Source: Sceloporus undulatus (lineage: Eukaryota > Chordata > Lepidosauria > Squamata > Phrynosomatidae). Taken from it: 64,000 nucleotides of DNA. The stretch's first letter is position 1, and each line of letters begins with the position of its first letter. Under the pieces are notes generated by a model. That model ran no database searches. It saw nothing but the letters and a program-made list of their open reading frames with translations, and was not told the origin of the DNA. Shown one piece after another: positions 32,702-47,700 of the stretch. A program made the translations under genes and the position numbers. Location: positions 115,188,115 through 115,252,114 of the forward strand of contig NC_056523.1 of NCBI RefSeq assembly GCF_019175285.1, given 5' to 3'.

Positions 32702-35700
32702 CTACAGGTAAAGCAACCACTCTAGTTTCATTTTTAAAAAATTAAACAATGTTAAAGTAGATTGATAAACTACTACTGAAAATATGTTGAATATCATAAA
32801 ATCATGCCATCATTCTTAACTGACACACGTTTAGCCATGCAATGCACAAAAAAAGCAAAAAGCAGACATAAGCCAAAAGGTCAAAGCAATTCACTTAAAT
32901 CAACAAATTATATTACACATAAATAAGCTAGATAATGAGTATTTCACTACTAAGATTTACTCTACATTTAGTTCAATCATATCAAACTACTGTTTGGTAG
33001 ATACATGTGGTGCATAAGCAAAGAATCAGTTCTCACTCTGCTAATACAAAGAAGATACTGAACTAAGAATTATATTATTTCGGATCAGACAGTCATAGGA
33101 TCTTAATCAGACTTTTAAATTTCTAATAATCTGTGGATTGGAGGAATTACCTTTAAGTGAACTAGCAGCAAAGCTTACATGAGTGTAAAAAATGTTTTGT
33201 TCATTTCCTGCCTATTTAACTGGTGTGTGAGGAATAACCCATTTGTTGGTAGATCACTCCTAACTCATTCAGGAAAATGGCTCCGTTCCCCCCCCCCTTT
33301 GGATCATTACTACGGTGTATTACTGATCCAGGTGAGTGTGCAGCAAGGAACCATAATACTAATGATCATAACTTTGGGGAAAGCAACTTTTATAAACAGT
33401 TTGCAAAGGAAGTAAATTGTATGAAAATTCAGCCACAACCTCATCCTGGATTTTCAATTGTCAACTGTATGTTTCAAATAACATCTCAAAACAGACAGAG
33501 TTTGGAACCAAGTGTCAATAGTCACTTTGGGAATACTGGCAGTGTTCTCTTTTGCCACAGGCAAGACAGAGTAGGAAAAGAAGGAAGGAAAAGTCAGCTC
33601 TGCTGAAATATCAGAATTAGTCTTACCATGCTGCTGATGGAACAGGAAAAATTAGGAGCCTTGAACTCATCAATGACAAGTGATACATTTCTCCTTCTCA
33701 AGGAAACAGACTGCCACTGGCCAAAACAATGCAATTTCATCAGTCCCTGAGGCTGACCCAAGGCACTGATGGATCATCTCCATGTGATGTGATCCCATGT
33801 TTTAGGGGAGGTACAATTAATATTCATCATTAGCATTATTCCCTGAATGTACCCTTTATGTACTTGTACAGAGCTGTCATGAGAAATTCCCAGAAGTATA
33901 AGAATGGTACAAATACACAGGTGAAGTGACTTCTGCATTTTATTCTTACCTGAAACAGTGAAGTATTAATCTAAATTCTCAGAATTACTGGCTACACGTG
34001 TATGGAAGTGTAATTAAAAAACTGGCCATACTTCAGTGTGCCACAAGTGAGAAGTCACTAGCCCTTTTAAGTGGCTTCAGTGTTCTTTTTTACTTATTCC
34101 ATTCTGTGTCCCTTGGGATGCTTTTTTCCCCAATATGGCTTTCTAAAGTATTCCATTTCCAGGTAGCAGCTGTGCTGGCAATGTTTATTCTGTATTCCCT
34201 ACCATTCTTGACCTTTTGTTTCCCAGAAACTCCAGTCCCCACTCTCATCTGAGACTGTCTAAGAAGCCTAAGAACCAACATCCACATTAATGACATCATG
34301 ACATTACAAGGGTCTGTAGTACTAATGCCCTCTGCAATTCCCAAGTGAAAGAAAAGGGGAGGTACTACTCTTCCCAGCTGAATGCTTGAAAGGTGTTTGA
34401 ATGCAGGTGTTTATCTTCCTTTCTCTTCCAACTTTCAAGAAATGCTCTCCCCATCCCACTTGGGAAATGCAGTGGAGGAATATAAAACAAAACAGTGGAC
34501 AAAGACAGATTCACAAAAGGTGTGAGGCATTACAAAAAGTTTAATTGTAGCAGTTAGGACATTTAAACATTAAAATCTACATGAAGCCAATCCACTCTTC
34601 ATTTTTAACATGGTAAAATTTAGCTCCCTCTATTACTGCGGCAATATGTGCTGTTTTTAATAGGAACAGCTTGAACTTTAAGCTCAATTCTTTTTGGTTC
34701 CTGTTCCTCCAACATTTAGCAGTCTAAACCACTTCTGTGACTTTTCTCATCTCAAAATTCTGCTTCCACAAAGAAACAGCTTTCTCAGAATTATGCACTA
34801 AGAATTTCTTAATCATATATTCAAATCATTTAAGAAACCTCTAGGAAAAGCTATGTAGATTTGGCCCTCCATCCAGATGTATCACCCCCCAACTTGACAT
34901 CTGGGAAGATTACTTTTAGATTCCACTCTACATTCTGCTCTTTTCAGATTCCACCCTACATTCTTCCTTTAACTTGTATCCATCCTTTATAATCACTTAT
35001 TCTGTGTGATCAGACCACCACCAAAATCCCGCTCTACTTAATGGGACAATCGTCACATACTCAAAGACCCTCTTCACATATTATATGATTCACAACCAGA
35101 TGATTCACATCTTAAAATGTAAATCCTTAAACCTACACATACATGCTTCACCTTTAAGGAGTTCTTCCTTTATTGTCTTCAATACAGAAGTGTCTTAAGA
35201 TTACAATTTTACTTATACAGGGGAGTAAACTTTTTTTTTTAAAAAAAAATATAATTTCATAGAATTATAGAATTAGAAGAGACCTCAAGGATCATCATCC
35301 AACCTCTTGGCATGCAGAAATACACAATCAAAGCACCCCTTACAGATGACCATCCAGCCTGTTTTAAAATCTCCAAAGATGGAGTCTCTACCACACTGCA
35401 AGGAAGTGCGTTCCACTGTCAAACAGCTTTTACTGTCAAGAAATTCTTTCTAATGTTTAGGTGGAATCTCTTTTCCTGTAGTTTGCATCCACTGTTCCTA
35501 GTCCTAGTCTCTGGAGCAACAGAAAACAAGCTTGCTCCATCTTCAGTATGACATCCCTTCAACTATTTAAAAAGAGATATATCGCCTCTTAACTTTCTCT
35601 TCTCCAGGCTAAACATACCCAGCTCCCTAAGTTGCTCCTCAAACATGGTTTATACATGGTTTACACTGGTTTAACTGGGTTATTTTAATTTTTTTTAAAT

Positions 35701-38700
35701 TGTTTTTAAAGTGTTTTTATCTTGTGAGCCACCTTGGGACCCTTTTTGGGAGAAAGGAGGCATAAAAATGAAATAAATAAATAAATAAATGGTTTCTAAG
35801 ACTTTTCACCATTCTGGTAGCCCTCCTCTGGACATGCTCCAACTTGTCAACATTCTTTTTTAAGTTTGTTTTCGAGCTATGTGGCCATGTTTTAGAATAG
35901 TTTATTCCTGACGTTTCGCCAACATCTGTGGCTGGCGTGCCAACATTCTCTGAAGATGCTGGCAAAATGTCAGGAATAAACTCTTCTAGAACATGGACAC
36001 ATAGCCCGAAAAACCCACAAAAAACTATGAATGCCGGCCATGAAAGCCTTCAAATTCACATCCTTTTTGAATTTGAATTTTACCTTTTAAAACTAAATGC
36101 AACAAGTTAGGTTAATATTAAATAATCTGAACAGTACCAGGCTACAGTAAGCTAATTCAATAATTTTGCAAATATAAATATTTACTCTATCTAAACAAAC
36201 AAACAAACAAATAGGTTCATTTATATACCGCTTCATACTGAACTAGCAGTGTCTAAGTGGTTTACAACTGTAAGCTAATTGCCCTCAACAATCTGGGTAC
36301 TCATTTTAGCGACCTCAGAAAGAATACAAGCCTAAGTCGAGCTTGAGCCCTTTTGCTGGTATTAAACTCGCAACCTTATGGTTTTGAGTGAGTGGCTGCA
36401 GTACAGGCATTTAACCACTGCGCCACCAGGGCTCCTCACCAAACACAAGTAATCTTCACCTGATGAAAATAAAATGTTGCAGGCTGTCCAGTAAAGATCA
36501 GGCCTATCAATCATGGGCATCTGATTTATGTTTACTTCCCTGATTGTGAGGATGGGTCAGGCCAAGGCAAATTGGAAGAGAAAGGAGGAAATAGAAGATG
36601 GAATTTTCTGTTAAGATTTGCACATTTAACATTAACTGTTATATAACAGATCCAACCTTATAAGGCAGAAGTGAGAATCACTGAGGCTTCCACATGATGA
36701 GGGACTATAGCATTATTCACTACTGGCTTGGGCAGTTGGAAGTTACAGTTCAACAACACCTAGAAGACTATTTTCCCACTATCAAAGAAGAATTTGAGCT
36801 CATTCTTCTTATAACCAACTGAAAAAACCATACGCTCAAGTGCCCATCAACCCCACCCACTCCAGGAGTTGGCAGTTTAATCTGACAATATCTGGAGAGT
36901 CGTAAATTCCCCTTTCCTGCTCTGAAGGTTAAAAAAGGAAAGCGTGCAAAATATAAACAACACCATGTAGAGGTGCAAGGGAAAGCTGCATAGGCAGTGG
37001 CATAGTTAGTGGTCAAGTTTTTCACCATCATTTAAGACATACATTATATTGCCTTGATTTGCAGTAAATTGGTTCACACTGTTACATAGCCTCTGGCCTT
37101 GTTCGAGATGCCTGTAATTCTGGGGCCTGTCTGGAGCATTATGCTACAATGATGGTTGCACAAAACAGCCAAGTTGACATTGCATCCATCGGCCTATCCC
37201 TGGAGCCAGAAGTTGCAGCTGCCACTCCTTTAGTTGCAGGAGCTCCATGGACAGGCTGCTCAGTGCACCAGCACTTCTCCGGAGGATAGAATGGGTGCCT
37301 GAACAATCAAGGAAAAGAGATAGTGGAGGGATCCCCTGATCACATGGCTAGGGTATCAGCCCCAGCCATGTGATCGGTGGGGTCCCCGTACCCTCTCTTC
37401 TTGTCGACTGCATGGGTGGGCCTATCCTCTGGACCAAGTGGCCTGTTCACAAAGCTCCTGCAGGTAAAGATATGATGTGGAATCCAGGGACAGGCCATTC
37501 TCTTGTGCTGTTCAGTGGGGGGAAGGGGGGTGGCACAGCACCTAGCACGTGAACAACTAGCCTGAACCAAATCAGGCTCAAATCAGCTGTTTGTACACCA
37601 CAAAACCCTATGCTCATCCCAGGGTTTCGGGGAACTGCCGGATTTACCCTGACTTTGCCAACTCTACGGCAAAGTCAGGTTAATGGGGAAAACCTATAGT
37701 ACAATCAGACCTTGCTATTCACAGGCTTGCCATCCACGGATTTGAGCGCTGCCATTCGCAACAACAGGATGTGATGTCCCACATTTTTTCATATCTGCAG
37801 TGGGATCCAGAACAGATCCCCACAGATATGAAGATCCGACTATATTTGCCCAGAATAGCAATAGCAGCTTTGTTTATATACTGCTTCATACTAGACTAAG
37901 CAGTCTCTCAGTGGTTTACAACTATATGCTAATTGCCCCCAACAAGCTGGATAATCATTTTAGCAACCTCGGAAGGATGCAAACATAGGTCAGCCCTGAG
38001 CTCCTGGCTGGGACTCAACTCACAACCTTGTGGTTTGTGAGTGACTGACTGCGGTACTGGCATTTAACTACTGTGCCACCAGGGCTCCAGAGGTTGCAGT
38101 GTGTCATGCAAACAGACAGCACCAGCTTCAAGGTGAGGATGGGGTTTTTTTGTCCATGTATACAAACCTTCTGAAACGCTTATGAGGCCAAACAAAGGTG
38201 CTAGCAATTATTGGGCTCTAGTTAGGGACTCCACTGGATTACACAAGGTACTAATATTTCCAAGCTATCCTTTGCAACTTTACATTTGAGTGCAACTTCC
38301 ATTCGAAAGCAAATACTCAGTAACTATTATTTTATTAACTGCCTAAGTCAATGAGGTATTTGTCCAATTTTGTTGTGTTCTCAGGTATTAACACCCTTAA
38401 TTACAACTGCAATTAACAACAGTTAGTTTCTCTGTAAGCTTGCCACAATTCTAATTGCGTTCTGCTTCGGTTGGTAGCCAGATCCACAATAAACAACTTT
38501 CTAAGAAACTGTTGTCTCCAGAATATATTTGGAAGGATATATTTGGAAGGATTTTCAAACACCTAATGGTCATATATAATATATTAGATTATATTACATT
38601 ATGTGTTAAGGCTACTTAATCACGTTTGCTATTTTGCCAGAAATGAATCAGTAGTGTGTTATTAATAAATTATTTCTGAATTATTTTTCAAGCCTTCAAA

Positions 38701-41700
38701 AAATTGCTCAATCTACATATTGACTTTAAAAAGCAATGTCCGGGGAGTAAAGAGCAAGTGTTACTCATCACACTCCAAATAAAATATATTCCTTTTAATA
38801 TGACATTTTAAAAAGGCATCGCTGCCCCGTCATTACACCCCAAAGTAAAATGTTATGGGTAATGTCACTTATTGCATTACAGTAATTTCAAATCCTGAGA
38901 CACTTATAACCAAGTCTGTGTATGGCAAACACCTTTATCAAATCCAGGAGACATCCAAACTTAAGCTTTTCACTGACTTAAATTCTTCTGCTCCTCTGTA
39001 AGGTAATCTCCTTTTCTAGCTACTACACAACCATTTCCTTTACTTTGGAAAGCTCTATTGCCTTGATTAATCCAAGCCATTAATATCCAGACAAATTTGT
39101 TTCTTTTTCATAAGTTACCTTTTGTGACTGACTCAGGTTTTTTGAAAAGACACATTACCAGGCTACAAACCTGGTAATGCAGCAATGTGACCAAATAACA
39201 GGTAATAGCACTTTAGCACTTTACATTTCTATACCACTTCATAGTAAACTAAGAAGCAATTTACCATGTGTTAGTCAATTGCCCCAACAAGCTGGGTACT
39301 CATTTTACCAACCTTCGAAAGGATGAGGCTGAGTCAACCTGGAGCCCTGCGGGGATCAAACTCACAATGTTGTGGCTTGTGAAGACAAAAGAAGCTGTCT
39401 ACCCATAAATTGTTAAAAAATGCTAGAAAGAAGTCTATGCTGATCATATCAGTACAATAAAAAAAATAATTCTGGGAAAGTAAAACATGTTTAACACAAA
39501 AGCACATACTAGAAATCCAACACACCACTGGGGGCATGCAAAACAAGCTGTAAAAAAATAATCTTCTGAGAGATTTTAATGTCTTCACTTTAAAAAAGTC
39601 TTAGATTATGATTTCTCATAATCTGCGAGGGATCCATTCCAGATCGCCCCACAGATACCAAAATTCACAGATGCTCAAGTCCCATAGTACTCAATGGTGG
39701 CACGGCCATATGGCTGCACCACCATTGGAGACAATGGCACTTTGTCCCCTGCCCCCCCCCCCCACCCCGCCCCCCCCCCCCCCCCGGGGGACCGGGGGCC
39801 CCCCTTTTTTCCCCCCCCTCCCCCCCCCCCCCCCCCCCCCCCCCGGCAGGCTTGCCATACTTGGATGCTCAAATCTGTGCATGGAAAGTCCATGGATATA
39901 GAGGGCAAACTGTATTAAATGAACTCTTCATGCTACATTATAATGTATGCAAACTTAAAAATGAGCATGAAAGGATAGTACAGTGATTAAGACAACTGTT
40001 ATACAGAAAGTGTAATACAGCCATTAGATTACAGTGATTTTAAAAAGTAAAGGAAACTTTTCACCTGTAAGGAAGATTGAAGTCCATGATTTATAAGTCC
40101 TTTTCAATCTCTTTTACTGATTTTTTTTGGAAAGATTTTTGAAAATTTCAAACTAGGCAGCTGGAACTGGGGAATTACACTGCATGCAATACTGAGAAAG
40201 TAAATGAAGAAGTGGATAGCATAGTTCACGCAACGGAAGAACAAAGATGCAGGTCTGTGTTGCTTGCCTCGTACATACATATTAGAAGACACTGACCTGG
40301 TGCCATGAGATGCTCCAATATCATTCCCATCTTTCTTATTTAAGGCTGTTCTGTCAAATTCTTCCTCTTTAATTTTAACTCTCTTTCCTTCAGGTTGATC
40401 ATTTCCTTGTTCCATTGCTTGAGAGGGAATGATATTCATTGATACAGTCTGAAGGGTAGTCTTCAGACCAGCATCATTTCGTTTTGCCTCTTCCTTGCTC
40501 TGAGACAGCATGCAAGAGGTTTCACATAAGGAGGACATTGTGCTGTTTATACTCTCTGAAAGTATGTCTGCTGGAGCCTTCCTGAGATTGACTGGATCTC
40601 TCATTAGCTCTAAGAGACAAAACACAAAACCAAACCAGATTAATCCAGAAACATAAATGCATATATTTATGTATAGTGGTATATTGTTTTATCCTTCCTT
40701 AAAGGAAAGCCACTTTGGACAACTCTTTGGGAGAATCCTGAGTGCACCTGAGCTTCATTTGGACACATTCTTATTAGAAGACATCCCACAGTGCAACTGT
40801 TCTAGTCACTCAAAACGCATTATAACATTTGCATCACTAAAGTATTTCCTGTGAAGCTTACAACTGCAGTTCAATGTCTGTATTTGAACACATATAAGAA
40901 CATAAGAGCTGTATCCATTCAGATGCAAGAGCTTTTGAGTTCACCATTTTCACACATTGGCTAATCATTTGCTAAAAGTAGTCACCATCAGGACAGAAGC
41001 ATAGCTTCACTCTCCATTGTGTGTTCCTCAGCAACGGGGTCGGGTTATAGACCGCCGCTTTGAGGCGGTCTGCCGCCGCCGCCGTTTGCTCCATAAGGGA
41101 GCCATCGCAGCCACACCGCGCGGCTCCCTTACGGAGCAAAAAAGAAGCTCCAAAATGGAGCTTCTTTCTGCGGTGCCCTAATGATGTCACGAGGCGCCGC
41201 TGGCGCACTCGCAACGTCATTAGCACCGCGACACGTTCGGACACACAGTGTCCGATACGTAAAGATGGCGCCGGCCGTGTGGAATGGCCGGCGCCATATT
41301 GTACGGACAGAGTCCGTATTAGACCCAGGGGCATCTAGAAGAGACGCCCCTTTTTTAAAATGGGACGTCCGCAGGACGTCCCAAGTGGCGGTTTATAACC
41401 CGCCTATGTAGTATCTAGAAGCATAATGTCTCTATCCTGCAAGTGAGATCTAGCCATCCTGAGTAGTAGCCCCAAGCTTCATGAGTTTATCTATTTCCAC
41501 TTTTAACTGCATCCAAATTGGTACCCAGCACCAGACCTCTCAATAGTGAATTTTACATCTGAACTATTTGATCTGTGATGAAGTCCCTTTTGATATGTTT
41601 GAGCTTTATTTTTTTCTGATTTCAAAGCTCACAGTAAAAAGGAGTCATGTAAAACATTTTCTCAAACAGCTGTGAGCTTTCTTTTGGCGCAGTGACACTG

Positions 41701-44700
41701 ACCTTGTTCTCAATGGTTAATCATACAAATTTAAGCATGCAATTTTGTAGACCATGTTATCATTCTATACAAAGAACAGGCAAAGTATGCCACCTGGGCC
41801 ACTTTTTTGGTTCTCAGGCCCACTAGCAGTTTTTTTAAAAATGCAAAAATTACGATTTTTTTTTTGCTCCAAAATACCCACAAAATGCCCTCTACATACC
41901 CACAGGTGCTACCCTCAGGCAACTGTTGTTAAAAGAAGCTTCTCTTTGGCCTAAAATGAAACTGGAATGCTCCATACCATGATCAAAATGCCCTCTTATC
42001 CTCTAAAGAGCACGTGGGAACAAAACAAGTTGATTCTTTTGTTTATGTGGTTCTTCAAGGACCTACCCTTCCACAGTTGTCCATTGCTATTCTATATTAG
42101 AATAGCAAATAAATCAATCGGGAGAATGCCTCAGGTCCTTTCAAGCTTGAGTCTTTCTGAGAACAGACTTTAACTGAAATCATGTCTCAGAGTACCCTTG
42201 TGAGTAGCAAGGTGTGACCAAGGACTGAAAAATTTGGGCAGAATATTCAAAGTGATAAATGATCATACACTGAGGCAAACAGAGACTGCAGACAGCCAAA
42301 CACATCAGCTTTCCTATTAGAAGATGTGAATTTAACTGAAGGCAAAGTACAATACTTCCACTAGTGACTGCATGACACCAGAAGATCGCACACTGAAGGG
42401 GTGAAAGCACACAGAGATTTTACTTTATTTAACATGCCTATCCCAGTATGACTACAAAAACTTACCATTTATCAATTTTACCTGTAAAATTAGCACCATC
42501 ATTAGCAGGTACTCCCATAGTGAAGAATGCACCTAAATGAAAGTTCTAATTTAGGAGGGAATAGAAATAGTTACCTTCAGGTTCATATTTGATTTTCAAT
42601 TCATCCAGTAGCACATGCAAATTTATGTTCTCACTTTGACAAGCTGCAAGTTGTCTTTCATTTGCATAAAGTTTTCGCTCCATTTCCAAGACTCGCTGAC
42701 TTTCAAACAAAGCCTTCATCCGCTGTAAAGACAATTCACTCTTCACATTTTCTATTTCTTTACTGACAAAAATATAAAAATTGATATGAATATTAAGACA
42801 ATTGTATAACCATTAAGTCCTGTGTCCTTATCACTTCAAGCCTGAACTGATTAGTTTCCAGTTCAGTTATATGTAGTAATGATGCACAAATTCATTCAGC
42901 ACATCACTGTACATGTACAACATTAACCTGTATAAATATTATAGATATAAGCCAGAATACAAAGCATAACAGTCCAGTCTAAGAATTACGCACTGCAATG
43001 TACAGAGAATGCCTAGTGTGATCATTAAGAGACTTTTGAGTCTATGGTAGCCTGTTTTGGTGTTGGTACTGGAAAAAGATGGGCAACTTCAAAAAGACCA
43101 CAGCTCAGTCCACTGTATGCTCAATAGTAATGCTGTTGAAGTTCTCCTGAGCACGATTCAGAAATGCATTTCTAAGGTTCTTCAAATGACATTTTTGAAT
43201 CAGCTCTATCTCCCAAACACTTTACTTTTCACAGTACATTAATGAGAAGCATTTCTGCCTCCCCCAGTCCCATTACTCTCCAAAGTATCTGCCCCTTACT
43301 TATGTGCAAGTGGAGATATTGCAGAGGACATGGAAAAAGTCATTTTCCTTCTCTCCCTACATCTACATCATCCCAGTGGATTCTTCCAGTCAGTGTGTTT
43401 ATAACAAAGCTTGGCAAGAGTACTTGGAAAACCATTCTAGAAGCTGGAGTTTGAAAAAAACAAGTTGTGGCTTGTACATAATGCTGGACCTAGGTAGTAT
43501 GATGGCACCAAGTCCAGCTTCCCCATCCTGCAGAGCTTTGTGTCTGAACAAAGAACATGCCCAGATGTAATCAGGGAGCTAGAGACCACAGTCATCATTT
43601 CTACACATTCATGGGTGGCTCAGCTCCATTTCCCAGATGAACATCTTATATTAACTACTGTATATACTCATGTATAAGTCTAAACATTTTAGTCAAAAAA
43701 TTGGCCCAAAAAACCAGAACTGACTTATCCAGGAGTCAATGTAAGTACAGTACTTTAATTCCTATTTAAAAAGAGAATTCTTATTTTTAAAAGAGATCCT
43801 CTGGTGAAGGGAAAGAGCGTAATCTGTTCTGGAAGTACTGACCCCCTTCTACTCTGTCATCCATTCAGTCTTCTGTGTAAACACAGTTACGCCTGTCAGA
43901 ATTTTGTATATTCTTTAGCATTGTTTTCCTTTGCTTCACCCTTTAGTTTCTTTGTTACATGCTCCTAGGTTTTATCCTCAACTTATCCACAGGTCGTATG
44001 AAAATCTATAATTTTGGCTCCAAAACCTACCCTTGACCTGTACATGAGGTCGAATTATAGTCAAGTATATACAATAAGTACCTGCAAGAATCATCCGGAG
44101 AAGGATTGATAGGACCTTCATAAGCTACTGATCTGACAATTTAAAGTACACAGAAAAATGACCGTGTGCACCGCCCCCCCCCCCCCGAATAATTAAGTAT
44201 TCTTTTATTCCTCTTTGTCAAGACTATATTAAGCAATGCTATAGACTCCAAGATTTAACAAATTATTCTCAAGGATTCAGGTTTCTGATAGGAAGACTTT
44301 TAGTTAGCTAATGATTAGAAGTCCTCGCTAATAATAATAATAATAATAATATTAAGTTTTATTTATATACCGCCCAATCACTGGGAATCCGAGCGGTTTA
44401 CAACAGAGGGGATAATAGACAGTTCCCTGCCCTCAGGCTTACAATCTAAAAGACACGACACAAAAGGAGAAGGGAATGGTGAGGGGGGGAGGGAATCAGG
44501 TCCAATATTCTTCTCTCCCTCTGAGGCCTGGACCAAAGCAGATGGACCGGAGGGAGGGCTCTTCTTCTTCAGGCTAGCCCTGATGGAGCTGGGCCAGCCT
44601 ATTCTCTCCCTCACAGCCTGAAGGATGACAATTATAACCTTATCTCATAGGTTAGGGACCAGAAGACTGCCAGAAAGTGGAATTGGTTGAAAAGTGGAAT

Positions 44701-47700
44701 CTAGATTTTTTTTAATTTATTTTTTTAGCTTGCAAATGCATTTTGGTCATTGAGAATGTAAATAACACACTATATGAAAGAGCAGAACTCCTGTTGAATT
44801 AGTGGAACTTGTCTGTAATTTGCAAGCATTGAAAGAGAGCACCAGAAAGCAAGAGATCAAAGGGCAGGAGAAACCTGTACATATTCATTTTATTTTATTT
44901 TTTTAAAAGCAACTATTTCTGAACTTCTTACTACCTAATTCTATATTAAATAAGCTGAACTGAAAATTTTAGATATTTTTGTTCTTTCCCTAGTGTTAAG
45001 ATCAGCCTCGCTAATGTATTACCATTGGAATTTAGAAAAATCTCTGGAAAAGGAGCCTGCCTTTTTGCCTATTTATTTTATCTAATCTGACATGTTACAG
45101 ATACTTTGTGGGGTTTTTATTTCCTTTCTGGGATAGCACGGGAATGGGACTATATTACACTGGGACAAGAATTAGCACACTAGAGCCACAGCATCAACTT
45201 GCTTGTTACTTGATGATGTAACTATGCAATATGTTTTCATTCATCTGAAAGATTCTGTGGAACAAGATTTTTCATTTTTATATAATTAATGCACAACACC
45301 AGCATGGATCACTTTAAACAAGCAGGTGATGAGGCCCAAGAAAACAGACTATGAAATTAAGTAATACTTTGAATGTATAAAACTTACTCTGAATTCTCAA
45401 GTTTCATCTGAAGCAAATCTGTATAATAGCCATTTTCATAATCTACATTTTCTGAAGTATTAGAAAGTTTTAGTTCTCTTGACTCTTCAGATATCTTCTG
45501 GGAAGACAGTTACAATAAAAACAAATAAAGCTGATTATTTCTGGCCATTACAGTAACATGAGTTTGACTATAAATAGCAAAAACAAAGAACAGCAAACAT
45601 TAAATCCCAAAAAAGTATATTCCATTCAAAAGTAATAAAAATTATGCCACAATCTTCATGGAGAAAATTCAGCATGTATGCAGCTATAAAGTGGAAAATG
45701 GAGTGGGCAGGTGGCATCATAGCTCCTCCTTCATTTACTTAAGCCTAACCAAGTCTCTGAGACTGGACAATTAAGACAGCTTAGCTCTACACCATATCTA
45801 CAAGTAGTGCTACCTTGAGGTACAGCTAAAGCTATCAAATGTGTTTTCCTCTGCCTAGTTCTTCCTAGATCTGAATTTGTTAACATGGACATAGAATAGC
45901 TGCCTTAACCAGGACTTAGCCGTTGTGCTTTTCCAACATGTGTTCAACCCTAAAACACAAAAGGAATAGCATATGTAATGTTCACAGTGGCTAGTTTCAA
46001 GATCCCAGTAATAGTCCCTGAAAATCTACGTATCAGCTCACCATTTAAACTGAGTCATCTAGAATAATCTTGTAATGCATTTACTTATTAGAATAAATGC
46101 TCATTATCCTTGTGGTGCTATTTAAACTAAGTTGCACACCATGAAACATTGAATATTTGGTTATGTGTCATGCCAGCTAGTTTAAATAACCTTTTTGTGC
46201 TTATTGTGCCATCTTTTTCAACCCACTTTTTCCCCCAAACATTATATCCAACTGGGTTTCACTCCTCAAAAGTGGGTTTCAACTCTCAATAACACTCCTT
46301 ATTCAGCTGTGTGTGTTGTCTTCAAGTTGTCTAAGTTGTGGTGACCCTAAGGTGACCCTATTACAGGGTTTTCTTGGCAAGCTTCTTCTGAGGGGATTTG
46401 TCATTGCCATCCTCTGGGCTGAAAGACTGTGATTTACCCAATGTCACCCAGTGGATTTTCTTGGCTGAGCAGGGATTTAAATCCTGCTTGCCACAGTCAT
46501 AGTCCAACCACACTGGCTCTCCCTTACTCAATTATCAATCACATATTGAGAAAACAGACTTTAATTGTCCACTGACTTACCACAGGCTTTTCTAGTTGCT
46601 TCACTTTCATCAACAGTTCTTCTATTTCACCATTCTTTTGTTGAAGCATGTTTTGCAAACGTTCTAGCTGATCATGTTCTCCTTGTGAACCTTTCATGCG
46701 TAGCAGTGTGGCCATCTGTAGCTATAAGATATAGGAGATGGGGTGGGTCAGTATTTCTACACATATTTTGTTTTTTAGGCGTACATTTAGCTAATTCAAC
46801 CTCTGAAATTCAACAAGATGACAAGGATGCAAAAAAAATTAAAAAATTAAACTAGTCCTGTGAATATAAGGGAATTCTGACTTTCTCATCCATATTCCAT
46901 GTCACTTATCCAACTACTTCTGAAAATAACTGGCATGTCAAAACCATTTCATAATACAGTCAGCCCTCTGTATCCACAGATTCTGCATCCATGGATTAAA
47001 TCGTCCACAGCTTGAAAAATATTTAAATCCAAAAAGCAAACCTTTATTTTGCTATTTTATACAAGGGACACCATTTTACAATGCCATTGTAAATTGTAAT
47101 GAGACTCAACCACCCACGGATTTTGGTATCCACCAGTGAAGACCAGGAACCAAAGCCCAACAGATACCAAGTGTCCACAATACAGCATAAAGCTCAGTAA
47201 TCAAAGTCATCAAAAATTATCCATGCTCCAAGATGCTTCCATTTCCCCCAGGCCAGCTTTATCACCTCTAAGACCCAGACAACTGTTTACTAATAGCTGA
47301 CATCCAGTCTCTCCTCTTAACCTCTCAGTTGACACAACAGAGCTTTCTAGTTCACTAGACAAGCAGTAAACTAGACATCTATGGTAATAGGGGGAGACAG
47401 CACACCAAGGGAGAAGAAGCTACACCATCTCCAGAGAAGACAGAAGCCCTGCTGCTGTTGCTGCCTGTTCCTCTTGCTGCCTCTCTCCCTGGTAGACAGC
47501 AGCCTTTGTCATCTACCTGTTTCACAATTGAGTCCCCTCAGGTATTGAGCTAGATGCTAATAAACTAAAGCCAGACCTCCATGTGTCTCTTTTCTCTAAG
47601 GGGATAAAAGCTGGCTGCCTGAGCCAGCAAGGTCAACACTAAAGTGGGTGGCCCCATTAACAGTGAAGCAAGGATAAAAGCTACCCCACCCCACTCCATT

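Noticed and set aside
39608-39908. Proline- and glycine-rich frames on both strands
   Set aside because: They translate a poly-C tract inside a MITE.
40104-40296. Extension of SPDL1 exon 10 to an in-frame stop
   Set aside because: It passes a strong CAG|GTCAGT donor, has no Spindly similarity, and the true C-terminus is at 32548.
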